64,000 nt of DNA from Candidatus Gastranaerophilales bacterium (GTDB lineage: Bacteria; Cyanobacteriota; Vampirovibrionia; Gastranaerophilales; Gastranaerophilaceae): contig CALUVM010000005.1 of assembly GCA_944324255.1 (NCBI GenBank), positions 1 to 64,000 on the forward strand. The letters are read 5' to 3'. Below are positions 16,783 through 25,572 of the stretch, one piece after another; position 1 is the first letter of the stretch; each line of letters begins with the position of its first letter. The notes beneath the pieces were generated by a model. That model had not been told where the DNA came from and did not search any database. It worked only from the letters and a program-made list of their open reading frames with translations. A program made the translations under genes and the position numbers.

Positions 16783-17880
16783 TTATTTTTTATCTGCAGG
16801 AAGAATTATATTGAAACTTGTATTCTTGAGAATTTTAGACTCAACCCATATATAGCCTTCAAGAGCCTGTACAATATTTTTAACACTGGCAAGAACAATT
16901 GCTCTTAAAACATTTTTTCTGTTTGATGTATCAAGAATCTTGTATGGATCAAACATAGAATCTAAATCACTTTCGGATAGTAATAAGGAACTGCTTGATA
17001 AAGTTATCTGTATGTATTCTCTGTCCGGAAGGTTTATTGAATGAATATACTCAGCCTCCGGCACAGACAATTCAACGCATACATCACCCATCTCTACTGC
17101 CTTTAATATAACTTCAATAACATCTTGTATAATTGATTTTGTTAAATTTTCATCCGAAATTATTGTGGTTTTTATATTTTCTGTAGTATTAACTTTCCAT
17201 CTTATATCTTTACCTTTATAAAGTTGTTCATTGAATCTGATAATAGAATTAATTTGATTCAATATATCAAAAGTTTTATATTCAGGTTCAGGAAGATATG
17301 ATTCTGTCTGTGATAACTCTAATAACTTGGTAACAAAATACATTAGCTCGGAAGAGTTCTTTTTTATAATCCTGATATATTTTTCTTGTTGTTCTGAAAT
17401 TTTTCCGCCTAAGCCGTCAGACATTGCCTGAGAGAATCCTACAATTGATTGAAGCGGGGACTTTAAATCATTTGACAATTTCAGCAAAAAATTGTTTTTA
17501 TTCATATTTATTTCAGTACAATCTTCAATTTTCTTGATTTCAGGAGATATTTCTTCAGCAGGAATAGAATCTCTAAAAGAAAGAACATAGCCGTCTTCTA
17601 TTTCTTTTGTTGTCATGTCAAAATAAACCTCTCCGGATACAAGCTTGGTTATAACAGGTTTATTAAGTATCACTGAACTTGAAATTAAATTAAGAGCATT
17701 TTCGATAAAATCTGAAATATTGGAGGTTAGAAGATGCATTCTTGAGGTTTCAAAAACTTCCGCTGCTTTATCATTAACCCATTGGATTTTACCATCTTTA
17801 TTACAAAACACAATGCCGTCAGGCAGGGCTTTTTCCACATCAATTGTATTAGTTCTGAATAATATTTTCTTTATATCCAT
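16783..17880 (-). CDS. Degenerate PAS-histidine kinase (pseudokinase)
   Basis: The 365-residue protein starts with a PAS-like domain (PDGIVFCNKDGKIQWVNDKAAEVF, about 20-43, read in two parts). A HisKA-like helix pair follows (130-195), where the canonical SHELRTPL reads LSNDLKSPL: the phospho-accepting His is replaced by Asn137. The C-terminal third has an HATPase-like shape ending in EGYIWVES...NTSFNIILP. However, the N-box is unrecognisable and no clear G-boxes are seen. It is soluble. It probably dimerises and senses or scaffolds rather than autophosphorylates. It is first in an operon with the ABC ATPase and AsmA-like protein. ATG follows AAGGA. Confidence 0.75.
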   Translation of the reverse strand: MDIKKILFRTNTIDVEKALPDGIVFCNKDGKIQWVNDKAAEVFETSRMHLLTSNISDFIENALNLISSSVILNKPVITKLVSGEVYFDMTTKEIEDGYVLSFRDSIPAEEISPEIKKIEDCTEINMNKNNFLLKLSNDLKSPLQSIVGFSQAMSDGLGGKISEQQEKYIRIIKKNSSELMYFVTKLLELSQTESYLPEPEYKTFDILNQINSIIRFNEQLYKGKDIRWKVNTTENIKTTIISDENLTKSIIQDVIEVILKAVEMGDVCVELSVPEAEYIHSINLPDREYIQITLSSSSLLLSESDLDSMFDPYKILDTSNRKNVLRAIVLASVKNIVQALEGYIWVESKILKNTSFNIILPADKK

Positions 17881-18002
17881 TTTAAATTCCTTACAAATAT
17901 TTGCTTGTATTTTATCACAGACAAACCATAATTAAAAAAAAATTAACTTTATTAAGTTTTGTAATTTTTTATATTAAAATTAATACATAAGGAAGAAATA
18001 CT

Positions 18003-19034
18003 ATGAAATACAAAGATTATTATGAAACATTGGGTTTAAAACGTGATGCAACAGAAGCAGAAATAAAATCTGCATACAGAAAACTGGCCAGAAAATACCA
18101 TCCTGATGTTAATAAAACCAAAGAAGCAGAAGAAAAATTTAAAGATATAAATGAAGCCTATGAAGTACTCTCAGACAAACAAAAAAGAAGCCGTTACGAC
18201 AGTTTAGGCTCTAATTGGCAAGGCGGAGCCGATTATACTCCCCCGCCAGGTTTTGAAAACTTTAGTTTTAATTTTAATCAGGGCGGTGCTCAAACCTTCA
18301 ATTTCGGAGGTAATGCCGGAGGTTTCTCTGACTTTTTTGCATCGCTTTTCGGTGATATGATGGGAGCTCAAGGACAATCTGCTGGCGGCTTCGGCGGATT
18401 TGACTTTTCCCAGAGAACCAGAACTGCATCTTCCGGGAGAGCCTCTTCTGCTCAAAGACAGACTGAAGATTTGGATATTACTAAAACATTAAACGTAACC
18501 GCTAAAGAAATTTTTGACAAAAAACCAATTACTGTCACATACACCCAGATGGATAAATGCGGTTATTGCAACGGCGGAGGCTATTGTTCACACTGCGGCG
18601 GTACAGGAATTTTATCAACGACTAAAACTGTTAAAGTTAATCTGCCTAAAGGCGTCCAGGAAGGAAAGAAAGTTCGCTTAAAAGGCGAAGGTAAGACAGA
18701 TGCTTACGGTAATAAAGGTGATTTATATCTGGTAATTCATTTTAAGGATTCTGAATACGAAATTGATGGTGTAAATTTAACCAAAGAAGTAGAAATTACA
18801 CCTCCTGAAGCTGTCCTTGGCTGTAATAAAGAAATAACAACCCTTCACGGTAAAATTAATATAAAAATCCCATCCGGAGTTTCAAGCGGACAATCATTAA
18901 GATTAAAAAAATTAGGACTTCCTGCAACAAGCGGATTCGGAGATTTAAATGCAAAAATTAAAATTGTAATACCTAAAACCTATTCAAAAGAAGTTATAGA
19001 TTTATATAAAGAAATTCAAAAAAAGACCTCCTAA
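18003..19034 (+). CDS. dnaJ: DnaJ/Hsp40 with a minimal zinc site
   Basis: This 343-residue co-chaperone stimulates DnaK ATPase activity. The J domain covers residues 3-68, with the HPD motif at 33-35. A Gly/Phe/Ala/Ser-rich linker runs from 70 to 150. The two C-terminal beta-barrel substrate domains follow ([17 protein letters not shown] onward). Instead of the usual four CxxCxGxG repeats there are just two CxxC pairs, Cys186/189 and Cys195/198, five residues apart, enough for one zinc. It is therefore intermediate between DnaJ and CbpA types. AAGGAAG precedes the ATG. Its stop codon lies in the loop of a strong terminator. No dnaK or grpE is adjacent. Confidence 0.85.
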   Translation: MKYKDYYETLGLKRDATEAEIKSAYRKLARKYHPDVNKTKEAEEKFKDINEAYEVLSDKQKRSRYDSLGSNWQGGADYTPPPGFENFSFNFNQGGAQTFNFGGNAGGFSDFFASLFGDMMGAQGQSAGGFGGFDFSQRTRTASSGRASSAQRQTEDLDITKTLNVTAKEIFDKKPITVTYTQMDKCGYCNGGGYCSHCGGTGILSTTKTVKVNLPKGVQEGKKVRLKGEGKTDAYGNKGDLYLVIHFKDSEYEIDGVNLTKEVEITPPEAVLGCNKEITTLHGKINIKIPSGVSSGQSLRLKKLGLPATSGFGDLNAKIKIVIPKTYSKEVIDLYKEIQKKTS

Positions 19035-19052
19035 AATAGGAGGTCTTTTTTT
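19021..19052. terminator. Bidirectional terminator between dnaJ and the EF-hand gene
   Basis: An 11-bp stem AAAAGACCTCC/GGAGGTCTTTT encloses a 7-nt loop that contains the dnaJ stop TAA. T-runs exist on both strands, and the convergent gene ends at 19065. Confidence 0.9.
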
Positions 19053-19064
19053 ATTAACCTTGAA

Positions 19065-20975
19065 TTATTCTTCAACAGTCTTTTCTGAATTAACCCAGGC
19101 AGTGTATGATTCTTGGAATGTTGTTAAGAAAGTGTTCACACAGGTTTGAGGGTTGAATGTACTTACAGGTCTATTGAACCCACGTCTGCCGGTAAATGTA
19201 ACCCCTGCGCTGACTGCAATATCTTTAGCATTATTGAATGCCGTTTCAAATGCATCATTATCAAATTCAATGCCATTCGCCTCGCACATTGCATTTGCTT
19301 TAGCAAACATCGTGGATTTTAATCTGTCAATCATTGTTTTTGCAGTATTTTTATAGTCTTCATAATCCTTATTAGCTTTATTTTCATTTATTCGTTTTTG
19401 AGAATATGTTGCACCGGTTTCAAATGCTTCTTGTAAATCTTCATCAACATTACCTTCAGAATCGGTAAAACATACACTGGTATCAATATTATTTATATCC
19501 ATATCTGTTTGTGATGCATTTAGTTTGGTTGTTTCTGTTGATAATATTTTATTAAAGTTGTTTATAAATGTATTGACAAGGTTTTGTACATTGTATCCGG
19601 CTTCTCGCCTCCATACAAAGATAAATTTACCCTCTCTATACCATACGCAAGAATTCACAGTATCATTTAAAGCTTGATTAAAGCTGTTTTCAAAAATATT
19701 TTCTATGTATTCAAAAGGTACTCCGAGGTTTTCTAATTGTTTATTTATTTGATTTTTAAAGTTTTCTTTAAGAGATGATTCGAGCAGCGCTCTTGCGCTA
19801 TTCTTCATATCTGTATCACAACCTTTGCCATTATCTTTGTAAGAGGCATTAGCGTTATACCCCGAAATAGAGCTATAATCTATTGCTGTTAAACTAGCTT
19901 CAATACCAACTTCTGCAAGTTTTTGATTAAATTCTTGTTCCTGCTTAAGCTTATCAGCAGTCTCCTGTTCCTCAATTTCTTCTAATTTATTATTGAATAC
20001 CGTGTCTTTCATAGTACTTGGATCTGATTTAATCTGTTCCAACAGATTATCCATTACCTGTGCAAGATCTTTTCTATTATCCGTGCCGTATTTAGCTAAG
20101 AAGGAATTAATTGCAGCTTCACTAGCTATGTTAGAGCCTTCAATATTTAGTATAATACCACTGTTTACTGCAGACATAAGCAGCTCTTTAACTTCTTCTT
20201 TATATTGAGCAAATTCTGTACTACTTATATAATCACCTGAATCGCCGATTTCGCCATTTTCATATTCTTTAATTGCATCTGCTAAAACTTCAGCTTTTGT
20301 CCCTGTTAATGCCAATTCAAGATAGGCTTGTAAATCAGCTGCGAGGTTATCACCCTGATAGGATTCAACAAATTTTTGTCCGAGAAGAGTTAATTTATCA
20401 CCAATTTCATAAGTTATATCTGACTTGGCATCTTCTGAAATAGGAGTACCTAATAATTCAAATTCTTTTTGAACTATTTTCTCCAAAACATCCCCTACTA
20501 CTCTGTCATTTATTGCCTCTGGAGTATTTTCCAATACTTCATCTTTAACTTCTGCAAATTTTTCTTGTAATTTTGTCTTAAATTCTTCCATAGCATCAAC
20601 ACTATTTCCGGTTAGCTCTGATAAATATGCTGATGCCCATTCTCTTAATTCATTTGCTACTTGTTGACCATATTCTATTGATGTACCGGATAGTTTATCA
20701 TCTTTTAATACAGTTTCATTAATAAATTTGGTAAGTTCCTGATTCATTTCAGCTTTTGTTTCATATAAAGCAAATTCATCTTCAGTCACAACTTCATCCT
20801 TATTAGAATCCAGTGAAGACAACTCTAATGAATCAAGTTTATAGTTATTAACGACTTGACTAAATTCAGCTTTAGAAATTTCCCCATCTTGATTAACATC
20901 GAAATCTTTAAATTCAAGTTTTTTACCGCTTTGGGTAGTTAAACTTCCAAATTGATTGATACCTGATAAATCCAT
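19065..20975 (-). CDS. EF-hand calcium-binding protein, otherwise unknown
   Basis: This 636-residue acidic protein has two EF-hand loops near the N-terminus: DVNQDGEISKAE (26-37, canonical) and DSNKDEVVTEDE (56-67, the central Gly replaced by Glu). The rest is predicted mostly alpha-helical, rich in Glu, Lys, Asn and Thr, with a few tryptophans and scattered Cys. I see no signal peptide, transmembrane segment or anchoring motif. A calcium-responsive structural or exported role is possible but not shown. AAGGAG precedes the ATG. A perfect HLR1-like site is upstream, in reverse orientation relative to this gene. Confidence 0.78.
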   Translation of the reverse strand: MDLSGINQFGSLTTQSGKKLEFKDFDVNQDGEISKAEFSQVVNNYKLDSLELSSLDSNKDEVVTEDEFALYETKAEMNQELTKFINETVLKDDKLSGTSIEYGQQVANELREWASAYLSELTGNSVDAMEEFKTKLQEKFAEVKDEVLENTPEAINDRVVGDVLEKIVQKEFELLGTPISEDAKSDITYEIGDKLTLLGQKFVESYQGDNLAADLQAYLELALTGTKAEVLADAIKEYENGEIGDSGDYISSTEFAQYKEEVKELLMSAVNSGIILNIEGSNIASEAAINSFLAKYGTDNRKDLAQVMDNLLEQIKSDPSTMKDTVFNNKLEEIEEQETADKLKQEQEFNQKLAEVGIEASLTAIDYSSISGYNANASYKDNGKGCDTDMKNSARALLESSLKENFKNQINKQLENLGVPFEYIENIFENSFNQALNDTVNSCVWYREGKFIFVWRREAGYNVQNLVNTFINNFNKILSTETTKLNASQTDMDINNIDTSVCFTDSEGNVDEDLQEAFETGATYSQKRINENKANKDYEDYKNTAKTMIDRLKSTMFAKANAMCEANGIEFDNDAFETAFNNAKDIAVSAGVTFTGRRGFNRPVSTFNPQTCVNTFLTTFQESYTAWVNSEKTVEE

Positions 20976-21061
20976 AATTCCTGTACTCCTTATTTAATTT
21001 ATACGTTAACAATCTGTGTAACGGCTTTTTTTATAAAAACTTTAGGAATTGCATATAAATC

Positions 21062-21079
21062 TTTACAAATATTTACAAA
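21062..21079 (+). promoter_or_regulatory. Perfect HLR1-like (RpaB-type) direct repeat
   Basis: TTTACAAA-TA-TTTACAAA matches HLR1 exactly. It lies between the divergent EF-hand gene and gcvT. It is 21 bp upstream of the candidate gcvT -35, and could act on either gene. Confidence 0.6.
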
Positions 21080-21100
21080 ACATTCATATAATTAATAAAC

Positions 21101-21129
21101 TTGACAACTGTTGAAAATATTACGAGAAT
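21101..21129 (+). promoter_or_regulatory. Candidate gcvT promoter
   Basis: TTGACA (21101-21106) with a 17-bp spacer to GAGAAT (21124-21129). The -35 is perfect and the -10 is weak, which would suit an activator bound at the HLR1-like site upstream. No glycine riboswitch fits in the short leader. Confidence 0.45.
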
Positions 21130-21155
21130 TATAAAAGAGTGACTTAGGGGGAACA

Positions 21156-22262
21156 ATGACTAAACAAACTTTTCTACATGATAAACATATAAAGCTCGGT
21201 GCTAAAATGGTTGATTTTGCAGGTTGGCATATGCCTGTACAATATTCGTCTATTATTGAAGAACACAAAACAGTGAGAGAATCTGTAGGAATATTTGATG
21301 TATCACACATGGGGGAACTTATTGTAACAGGGGAAGATTCCCTTCCATATCTTAACAAAATTGTTCCGCAAGACATTTCAAAGCTTATTGATAAAAAAGC
21401 AGTCTATTGTCAATTAACCAATAAGCAGGGTGGAATAATTGATGACCTTATAATATACAAGATTGACGAAAACAAATACCTCATAATAGCAAACGCATCC
21501 AGAATTGATGAAGACTTGAACTGGATGGTACGTAACAAAGTCGGTTTTGATGTAAATATCATAAATGAATCACACAACTATTCCTTACTTGCTGTTCAAG
21601 GCCCTAAATCTGCAGAATTAATGTACTCATTAGGTATTCAGGAATTACCGGGATTTTTCTATATTAAAAGAGGTGAACTATTTAATATCAATCTATGGAT
21701 ATCCAGAACCGGCTATACCGGAGAAGATGGGGTCGAAATACTTGTTAAAAATGAATTCTCCGAATATTTATGGGATAAATTACTGGAAGCAGGTGAAAAA
21801 TTCGGAATCAAACCTATAGGATTAGGAGCAAGAGATACATTAAGACTAGAAGCCGCCCTGCATTTATACGGAAATGACTTAGATGAAGATACAACACCGG
21901 TAGAAGCAGGTTTAAGCTGGTCAATACCTAAAGATAAAACGGATGATTACAACGGAAAGTCTATTATAGAAACCCAACTTAAAACAGGAGGGATGAAAAA
22001 ATTAATAGGACTAAAAATGTTGGATAGAAATATAGCAAGACACGGCTACGATGTATACTATAATAATGAGAAGGTTGGAGTAGTTACAAGCGGTGGCATT
22101 TCGCCTATTAGAGGGGATAACATTGCACTTGCGTATATAAAACCTCTTGACAATTTAACTGTTGGCTCTACAATTCAAATATTAATCAGAGATAAACTCC
22201 ATAATGCCGAAATTGTAAAACGACCTTTTGTCGAAAAACGTAATAAAGAAATAAAGAAATAG
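21156..22262 (+). CDS. gcvT: Aminomethyltransferase (glycine cleavage T protein)
   Basis: GcvT moves the methylene group from aminomethyl-lipoyl-GcvH to tetrahydrofolate and releases ammonia. This 368-residue protein has the typical start (MVDFAGWHMPVQYSSIIEEH), the folate-site segment VFDVSHMGE-like FDVSHMGELIVTG, GYTGEDGVEI and the C-terminal GVVTSGGISP barrel. Length is normal. AGGGGG precedes the ATG. It is the first gene of gcvT-gcvH-gcvPA, with gcvH 21 bp downstream. It feeds C1 units to folate, relevant to folD at 32128. Confidence 0.95.
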   Translation: MTKQTFLHDKHIKLGAKMVDFAGWHMPVQYSSIIEEHKTVRESVGIFDVSHMGELIVTGEDSLPYLNKIVPQDISKLIDKKAVYCQLTNKQGGIIDDLIIYKIDENKYLIIANASRIDEDLNWMVRNKVGFDVNIINESHNYSLLAVQGPKSAELMYSLGIQELPGFFYIKRGELFNINLWISRTGYTGEDGVEILVKNEFSEYLWDKLLEAGEKFGIKPIGLGARDTLRLEAALHLYGNDLDEDTTPVEAGLSWSIPKDKTDDYNGKSIIETQLKTGGMKKLIGLKMLDRNIARHGYDVYYNNEKVGVVTSGGISPIRGDNIALAYIKPLDNLTVGSTIQILIRDKLHNAEIVKRPFVEKRNKEIKK

Positions 22263-22283
22263 TATAATACAGGAGAATAAGAA

Positions 22284-22658
22284 ATGAATGAAAATGCTCT
22301 ATGCACAAAAACTCATGAATATGTACTTGAGCAAGGCGGCAAGTACGAAATCGGAATAACCGATTATGCTATAGAACAATTAGGAGATATTGTTTTTATT
22401 GAACTTCCTGAAGTTGGTTCAGAATTCACTAAAAATGAAGCTTTTGCTACAATTGAGTCCGTAAAGGCAGCGTCTGAAATCTATATGCCGATTTCAGGGA
22501 AAATAGCTGAAATAAATGAACAACTGGTTAATAGCCCGGAGTTATTAAATGATGAAAATTATGAAGAAAAATGGCTTGTTAAGATAGTTTCAGCAGCAGA
22601 TCAAGTTGAATTTGCAGATTTATTAGATTACTCAGATTACAAAGAAGAAGTTGAATAA
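22284..22658 (+). CDS. gcvH: Glycine cleavage H protein
   Basis: GcvH carries the lipoyl arm between P, T and L proteins. The lipoylated lysine is in ATIESVKAASEIYMP (Lys about residue 62). The preceding ITDYAIEQLGDIVFIELPEVG and the following NEQLVNSPELLNDENYEEKWL are textbook H-protein segments. At 124 residues it is full length. AGGAG lies upstream. Its stop overlaps the gcvPA start by one base (TAATG). Confidence 0.96.
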   Translation: MNENALCTKTHEYVLEQGGKYEIGITDYAIEQLGDIVFIELPEVGSEFTKNEAFATIESVKAASEIYMPISGKIAEINEQLVNSPELLNDENYEEKWLVKIVSAADQVEFADLLDYSDYKEEVE

Positions 22659-23896
22659 TGAAAAATTTTATTGCACATACGGATCAAACAAGAGAAGAAA
22701 TACTTAAAAGCATTTCTTGCGCTAGTATTGAGGACTTATTTAAGCAAATTCCGGTAAAATTCAAAGATTTTGCAATAGGAAATCCTTTAAGCGAAATGGA
22801 TGCACAAAAATACATAAAAGCTCTGGCAAGAAATAATAAAACGGACTATGCATGTTTTGCGGGCGGAGGAGTATATAACAAATTTATCCCAGCATGTGTT
22901 AATTATGTTGCACAGAGATTTGAGTTTTTAACGGCATATACTCCATATCAACCGGAAGTTTCTCAGGGAACATTGCAGATAATATATGAATATCAAACAA
23001 TGATTTCAAGACTTACAGGTATGGATATTGCTAACGCATCAATGTACGATGCCGGTTCTGCCTGCGCAGAAGCCGTGCTTATGGCCCATAGAATTGCCCG
23101 AGGCAAGAAGAACAAGGTTCTTATATCAAATAATCTAAACCCTCAATACAAAGAGGTCGTAAAAACATATTGTTGGGCACAGAATATACCGGTAGAGTGG
23201 TTTAATGAACTGCCTCAAAGTTGTAATGATTATTGTTGTGTATTAATTCAGAATCCTGATTACTACGGAGAGATACAAGAAATAAAGAAACCTGACACCT
23301 TACTCATTGTATGTACAGATTTAGCTTCTTTATCAGTAATAAAACCTCCTGTTGAAGCAGATATTGTTGTCGGAGATATACAACCGCTGGGAATTTCAAT
23401 GAATTTCGGCGGTCCGCATGCTGGATTCCTTGCTTGCAAAGAAGCCTATATGAGGCAAATGCCGGGCAGACTGGTAGGACAAACTGTTGACACAGAAGGT
23501 AATACCGCATACACGCTTACAATTCAAACTAGAGAACAGCATATAAAAAGAGAAAAGGCAACAAGTAATATCTGTTCAAACCAATCTCTTATTGCCCTTT
23601 CTGCTACACTTTACTTAAGTCTTGTGGGCGAAAAAGGCTTCAGGCAAGCCGGAATACTTTCGGCAGCAAATGCGCATAAACTTTCTGCAGGATTGGCATC
23701 AAAAGGGTTTGAAATTCTAAACAAAAACTTCTTTAATGAATTTGTTATTAAAGTAAATAATTCTGATGATTTTTTATCAAAACTAAAAGAAAAATATATT
23801 CTGGGAGGTATAAAACTTGATAATTCCAGAGTTTTAGTTTGTGCTACAGAAATGAATACCGACGAAGAAATAAATGATTATATAAATACTTTCTAG
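22658..23896 (+). CDS. gcvPA: Glycine dehydrogenase (decarboxylating) subunit 1
   Basis: GcvPA is the N-terminal half of the P protein, which decarboxylates glycine using PLP carried by the GcvPB half. Visible landmarks are FAGGGVYNKFIPACVNY, TAYTPYQPEVSQGTLQ, YDAGSACAEAVLMAHR, LGISMNFGGPHAGFLA and PGRLVGQTVD. The 412 residues end about where subunit 1 normally ends, slightly short of the usual 440-450. The partner gene gcvPB, which carries the PLP lysine, does not follow; a transporter does. Either gcvPB is elsewhere or the system is incomplete. Confidence 0.93.
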   Translation: MKNFIAHTDQTREEILKSISCASIEDLFKQIPVKFKDFAIGNPLSEMDAQKYIKALARNNKTDYACFAGGGVYNKFIPACVNYVAQRFEFLTAYTPYQPEVSQGTLQIIYEYQTMISRLTGMDIANASMYDAGSACAEAVLMAHRIARGKKNKVLISNNLNPQYKEVVKTYCWAQNIPVEWFNELPQSCNDYCCVLIQNPDYYGEIQEIKKPDTLLIVCTDLASLSVIKPPVEADIVVGDIQPLGISMNFGGPHAGFLACKEAYMRQMPGRLVGQTVDTEGNTAYTLTIQTREQHIKREKATSNICSNQSLIALSATLYLSLVGEKGFRQAGILSAANAHKLSAGLASKGFEILNKNFFNEFVIKVNNSDDFLSKLKEKYILGGIKLDNSRVLVCATEMNTDEEINDYINTF

Positions 23897-23903
23897 TTTC
23901 TGG

Positions 23904-23909
23904 TATAAT
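23904..23909 (+). promoter_or_regulatory. Extended -10 of the nucleoside transporter gene
   Basis: TGG-TATAAT makes an extended -10 with no strong -35. It lies just after the gcvPA stop, so the transporter has its own promoter. The same TGGTATAAT occurs upstream of the half-transketolase gene at 58776-58784. Confidence 0.5.
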
Positions 23910-23940
23910 TATTAAGAACACACCGCAATAAGGAGCTAGT

Positions 23941-25209
23941 ATGGAAAGATTTGTCGGTATTATAGGTATTATTGTAATTTTTGGCATAGCTTATGCGATG
24001 TCTAATAATAAAAAAGCCATTAACTATAAGACCATCGGGATGGGTTTCCTTTTACAAATCTTACTTGCTTTTTTTATATTTAAAGTACCGGTGGGCAGAA
24101 ACATGTTCTTATTTATTGGTGAATTTATAAGAAAGATTCTTGAGTTTGCCTATGAAGGCGGAAGCTTTGTATTTGGACCGTTAATTGATAACACAAAGCT
24201 TTCTGAGCTTTTTGGTAAAAGCAGCAGTATATTTGCCGTACAGCTTATTTGCTCAAATATATTTATGATGGTACTTGTAAATATTCTATATTATTACGGC
24301 ATTATGCAACGAATTGTTGCAGCTTTAGGGAAAGCTATGAACAAATTCATGCATGTATCCGGAGCGGAAGCTTTATCAAATGTTGCAAGTGCTTTTGTTG
24401 GACAAATTGTTGCCCAAATTATGATAAAACCCTATCTTGAAAAATTAACACGTTCGGAGTTATTAGCTTCTATGGCAGGAAGTATGGCTTGTATATCCGG
24501 TGCAATAATGCCAATTTATATAAGTATGGGAATACCTGCTCATTATTTACTGGCATCATCAGTTATGGCTGCTCCGGGAGCTCTTATTTTAACTAAAATA
24601 GTTTATCCGGAAACAGGAGAACCCGAAACACGAGATAATATCAGAATCTCAAAAAGAAAAACCTTTACTAACGTCTTTGAAGCTATCTCTAGCGGAGCCT
24701 CAGAGGGTATGAAAGTAGCTATAAATGTTACTGCAATGATTTTAGCACTTGTTGCATTAGTTGCATTTATTGATTGGCTGCTTAAGCTTTCAGGAATTTT
24801 TCTTTACAACTACATTCCTGGATTATCTCATTTCGGATTTTTACCGCATCTTTCTTTAAAATTTATTCTAGGAAAGTTGTTTGCAATATTTGCAATAGTA
24901 CTCGGAGTACCGCTACATGATGCATCTGCAGTCGGAGCTCTAATGGGTACCAAACTTGTATTAAATGAAATGGTAGCATATGTTCAACTCTCCCATATTG
25001 CAACTGTTCTTGACCCTAAAAGCTTTATGATTGCAAGTTTTGCTTTGTGCAGCTTTGGTAATTTCGGTTCAATTGCAATCCAGATAGGCGGTATAGGAGA
25101 ACTCGCTCCAAATCAGAAGAAAAATCTTGCAAGATTAGGGCTGAGAGCTTTAATATGCGGGACCTTAAGCTGCTATCTTTCTGCAGCAATTGTCGGTGTA
25201 TTATTGTAG
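23941..25209 (+). CDS. Concentrative nucleoside transporter (CNT/NupC family)
   Basis: This 422-residue polytopic protein imports nucleosides with a cation. It has about nine to ten hydrophobic segments. Family motifs are SGAEALSNVASAFVGQ, the HP1-adjacent ISGAIMPIYISMGIPAHYLLASSVMAAPGAL (read in parts), LVLNEMVAY and CSFGNFGSIAIQIGG. Substrate-binding Asn and Ser in the last motif and Glu in LNEMVAY are kept. The usual GQTEAP in HP1 reads GQIVAQ (154-159), so the Thr and Glu that contact the nucleoside in characterised CNTs are missing. Substrate may differ. AAGGAG precedes the ATG. Confidence 0.88.
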   Translation: MERFVGIIGIIVIFGIAYAMSNNKKAINYKTIGMGFLLQILLAFFIFKVPVGRNMFLFIGEFIRKILEFAYEGGSFVFGPLIDNTKLSELFGKSSSIFAVQLICSNIFMMVLVNILYYYGIMQRIVAALGKAMNKFMHVSGAEALSNVASAFVGQIVAQIMIKPYLEKLTRSELLASMAGSMACISGAIMPIYISMGIPAHYLLASSVMAAPGALILTKIVYPETGEPETRDNIRISKRKTFTNVFEAISSGASEGMKVAINVTAMILALVALVAFIDWLLKLSGIFLYNYIPGLSHFGFLPHLSLKFILGKLFAIFAIVLGVPLHDASAVGALMGTKLVLNEMVAYVQLSHIATVLDPKSFMIASFALCSFGNFGSIAIQIGGIGELAPNQKKNLARLGLRALICGTLSCYLSAAIVGVLL

Positions 25210-25470
25210 ACAACTTATTTTTTCTTCAAGTAAAGAATGGATTTCTTTTAAATTTTTTACCCTATCCAGAGCGATAGAGAGCATATTGATATAGTTATTT
25301 CTTTCTTCACTTAAAGATTTCTTCTTTTCTTGAGTCAAATTATAATACTGAGCGTTAACTTCACGTTCTAAACAGGATTCTTTTGTCAGTTTAATAACAC
25401 TTTCCAGCAAATATAACTCATCAAAAGTATTCTGAAAACAGGCTAAAATGTTCTTATGGTCATGTTCCAT
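25201..25470 (-). CDS. Small coiled-coil protein, unknown function
   Basis: About 89 residues of amphipathic helix rich in Glu, Lys and Leu (for example LYLLESVIKLTKESC and IHSLLEEKIS), with three Cys residues. It is likely a soluble coiled coil. The start is ATG at 25470 with GGAGG five bases upstream; GTG at 25476 is in frame but overlaps the Shine-Dalgarno spacing. It converges on the transporter gene with a 9-bp overlap. No family recognised. Confidence 0.65.
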   Translation of the reverse strand: MEHDHKNILACFQNTFDELYLLESVIKLTKESCLEREVNAQYYNLTQEKKKSLSEERNNYINMLSIALDRVKNLKEIHSLLEEKISCLQ

Positions 25471-25572
25471 AGACACCTCCAGGTTTGTATAACTATTATA
25501 ATCTTAATTCCTTATATTATAAGTATACCAAGAGTATAAAAAATAACTTCAATATATTTTCCAATTTAAAAA

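Noticed and set aside
17951-17968. Further HLR1-like site upstream of dnaJ
   Set aside because: The best reading (ATTACAAA-AC-TTAATAAA on the minus strand) has three mismatches, too many to separate from AT-rich background.
21080-21155. Glycine riboswitch ahead of gcvT
   Set aside because: The leader after the candidate promoter is only about 20-30 nt, far too short for the aptamer.
24441-24480. Third copy of the 72-bp in-frame repeat (GGAGTTATTAGC match in the transporter gene)
   Set aside because: Only about 12 bases match, in a stretch encoding SELLAS that fits the transporter family.
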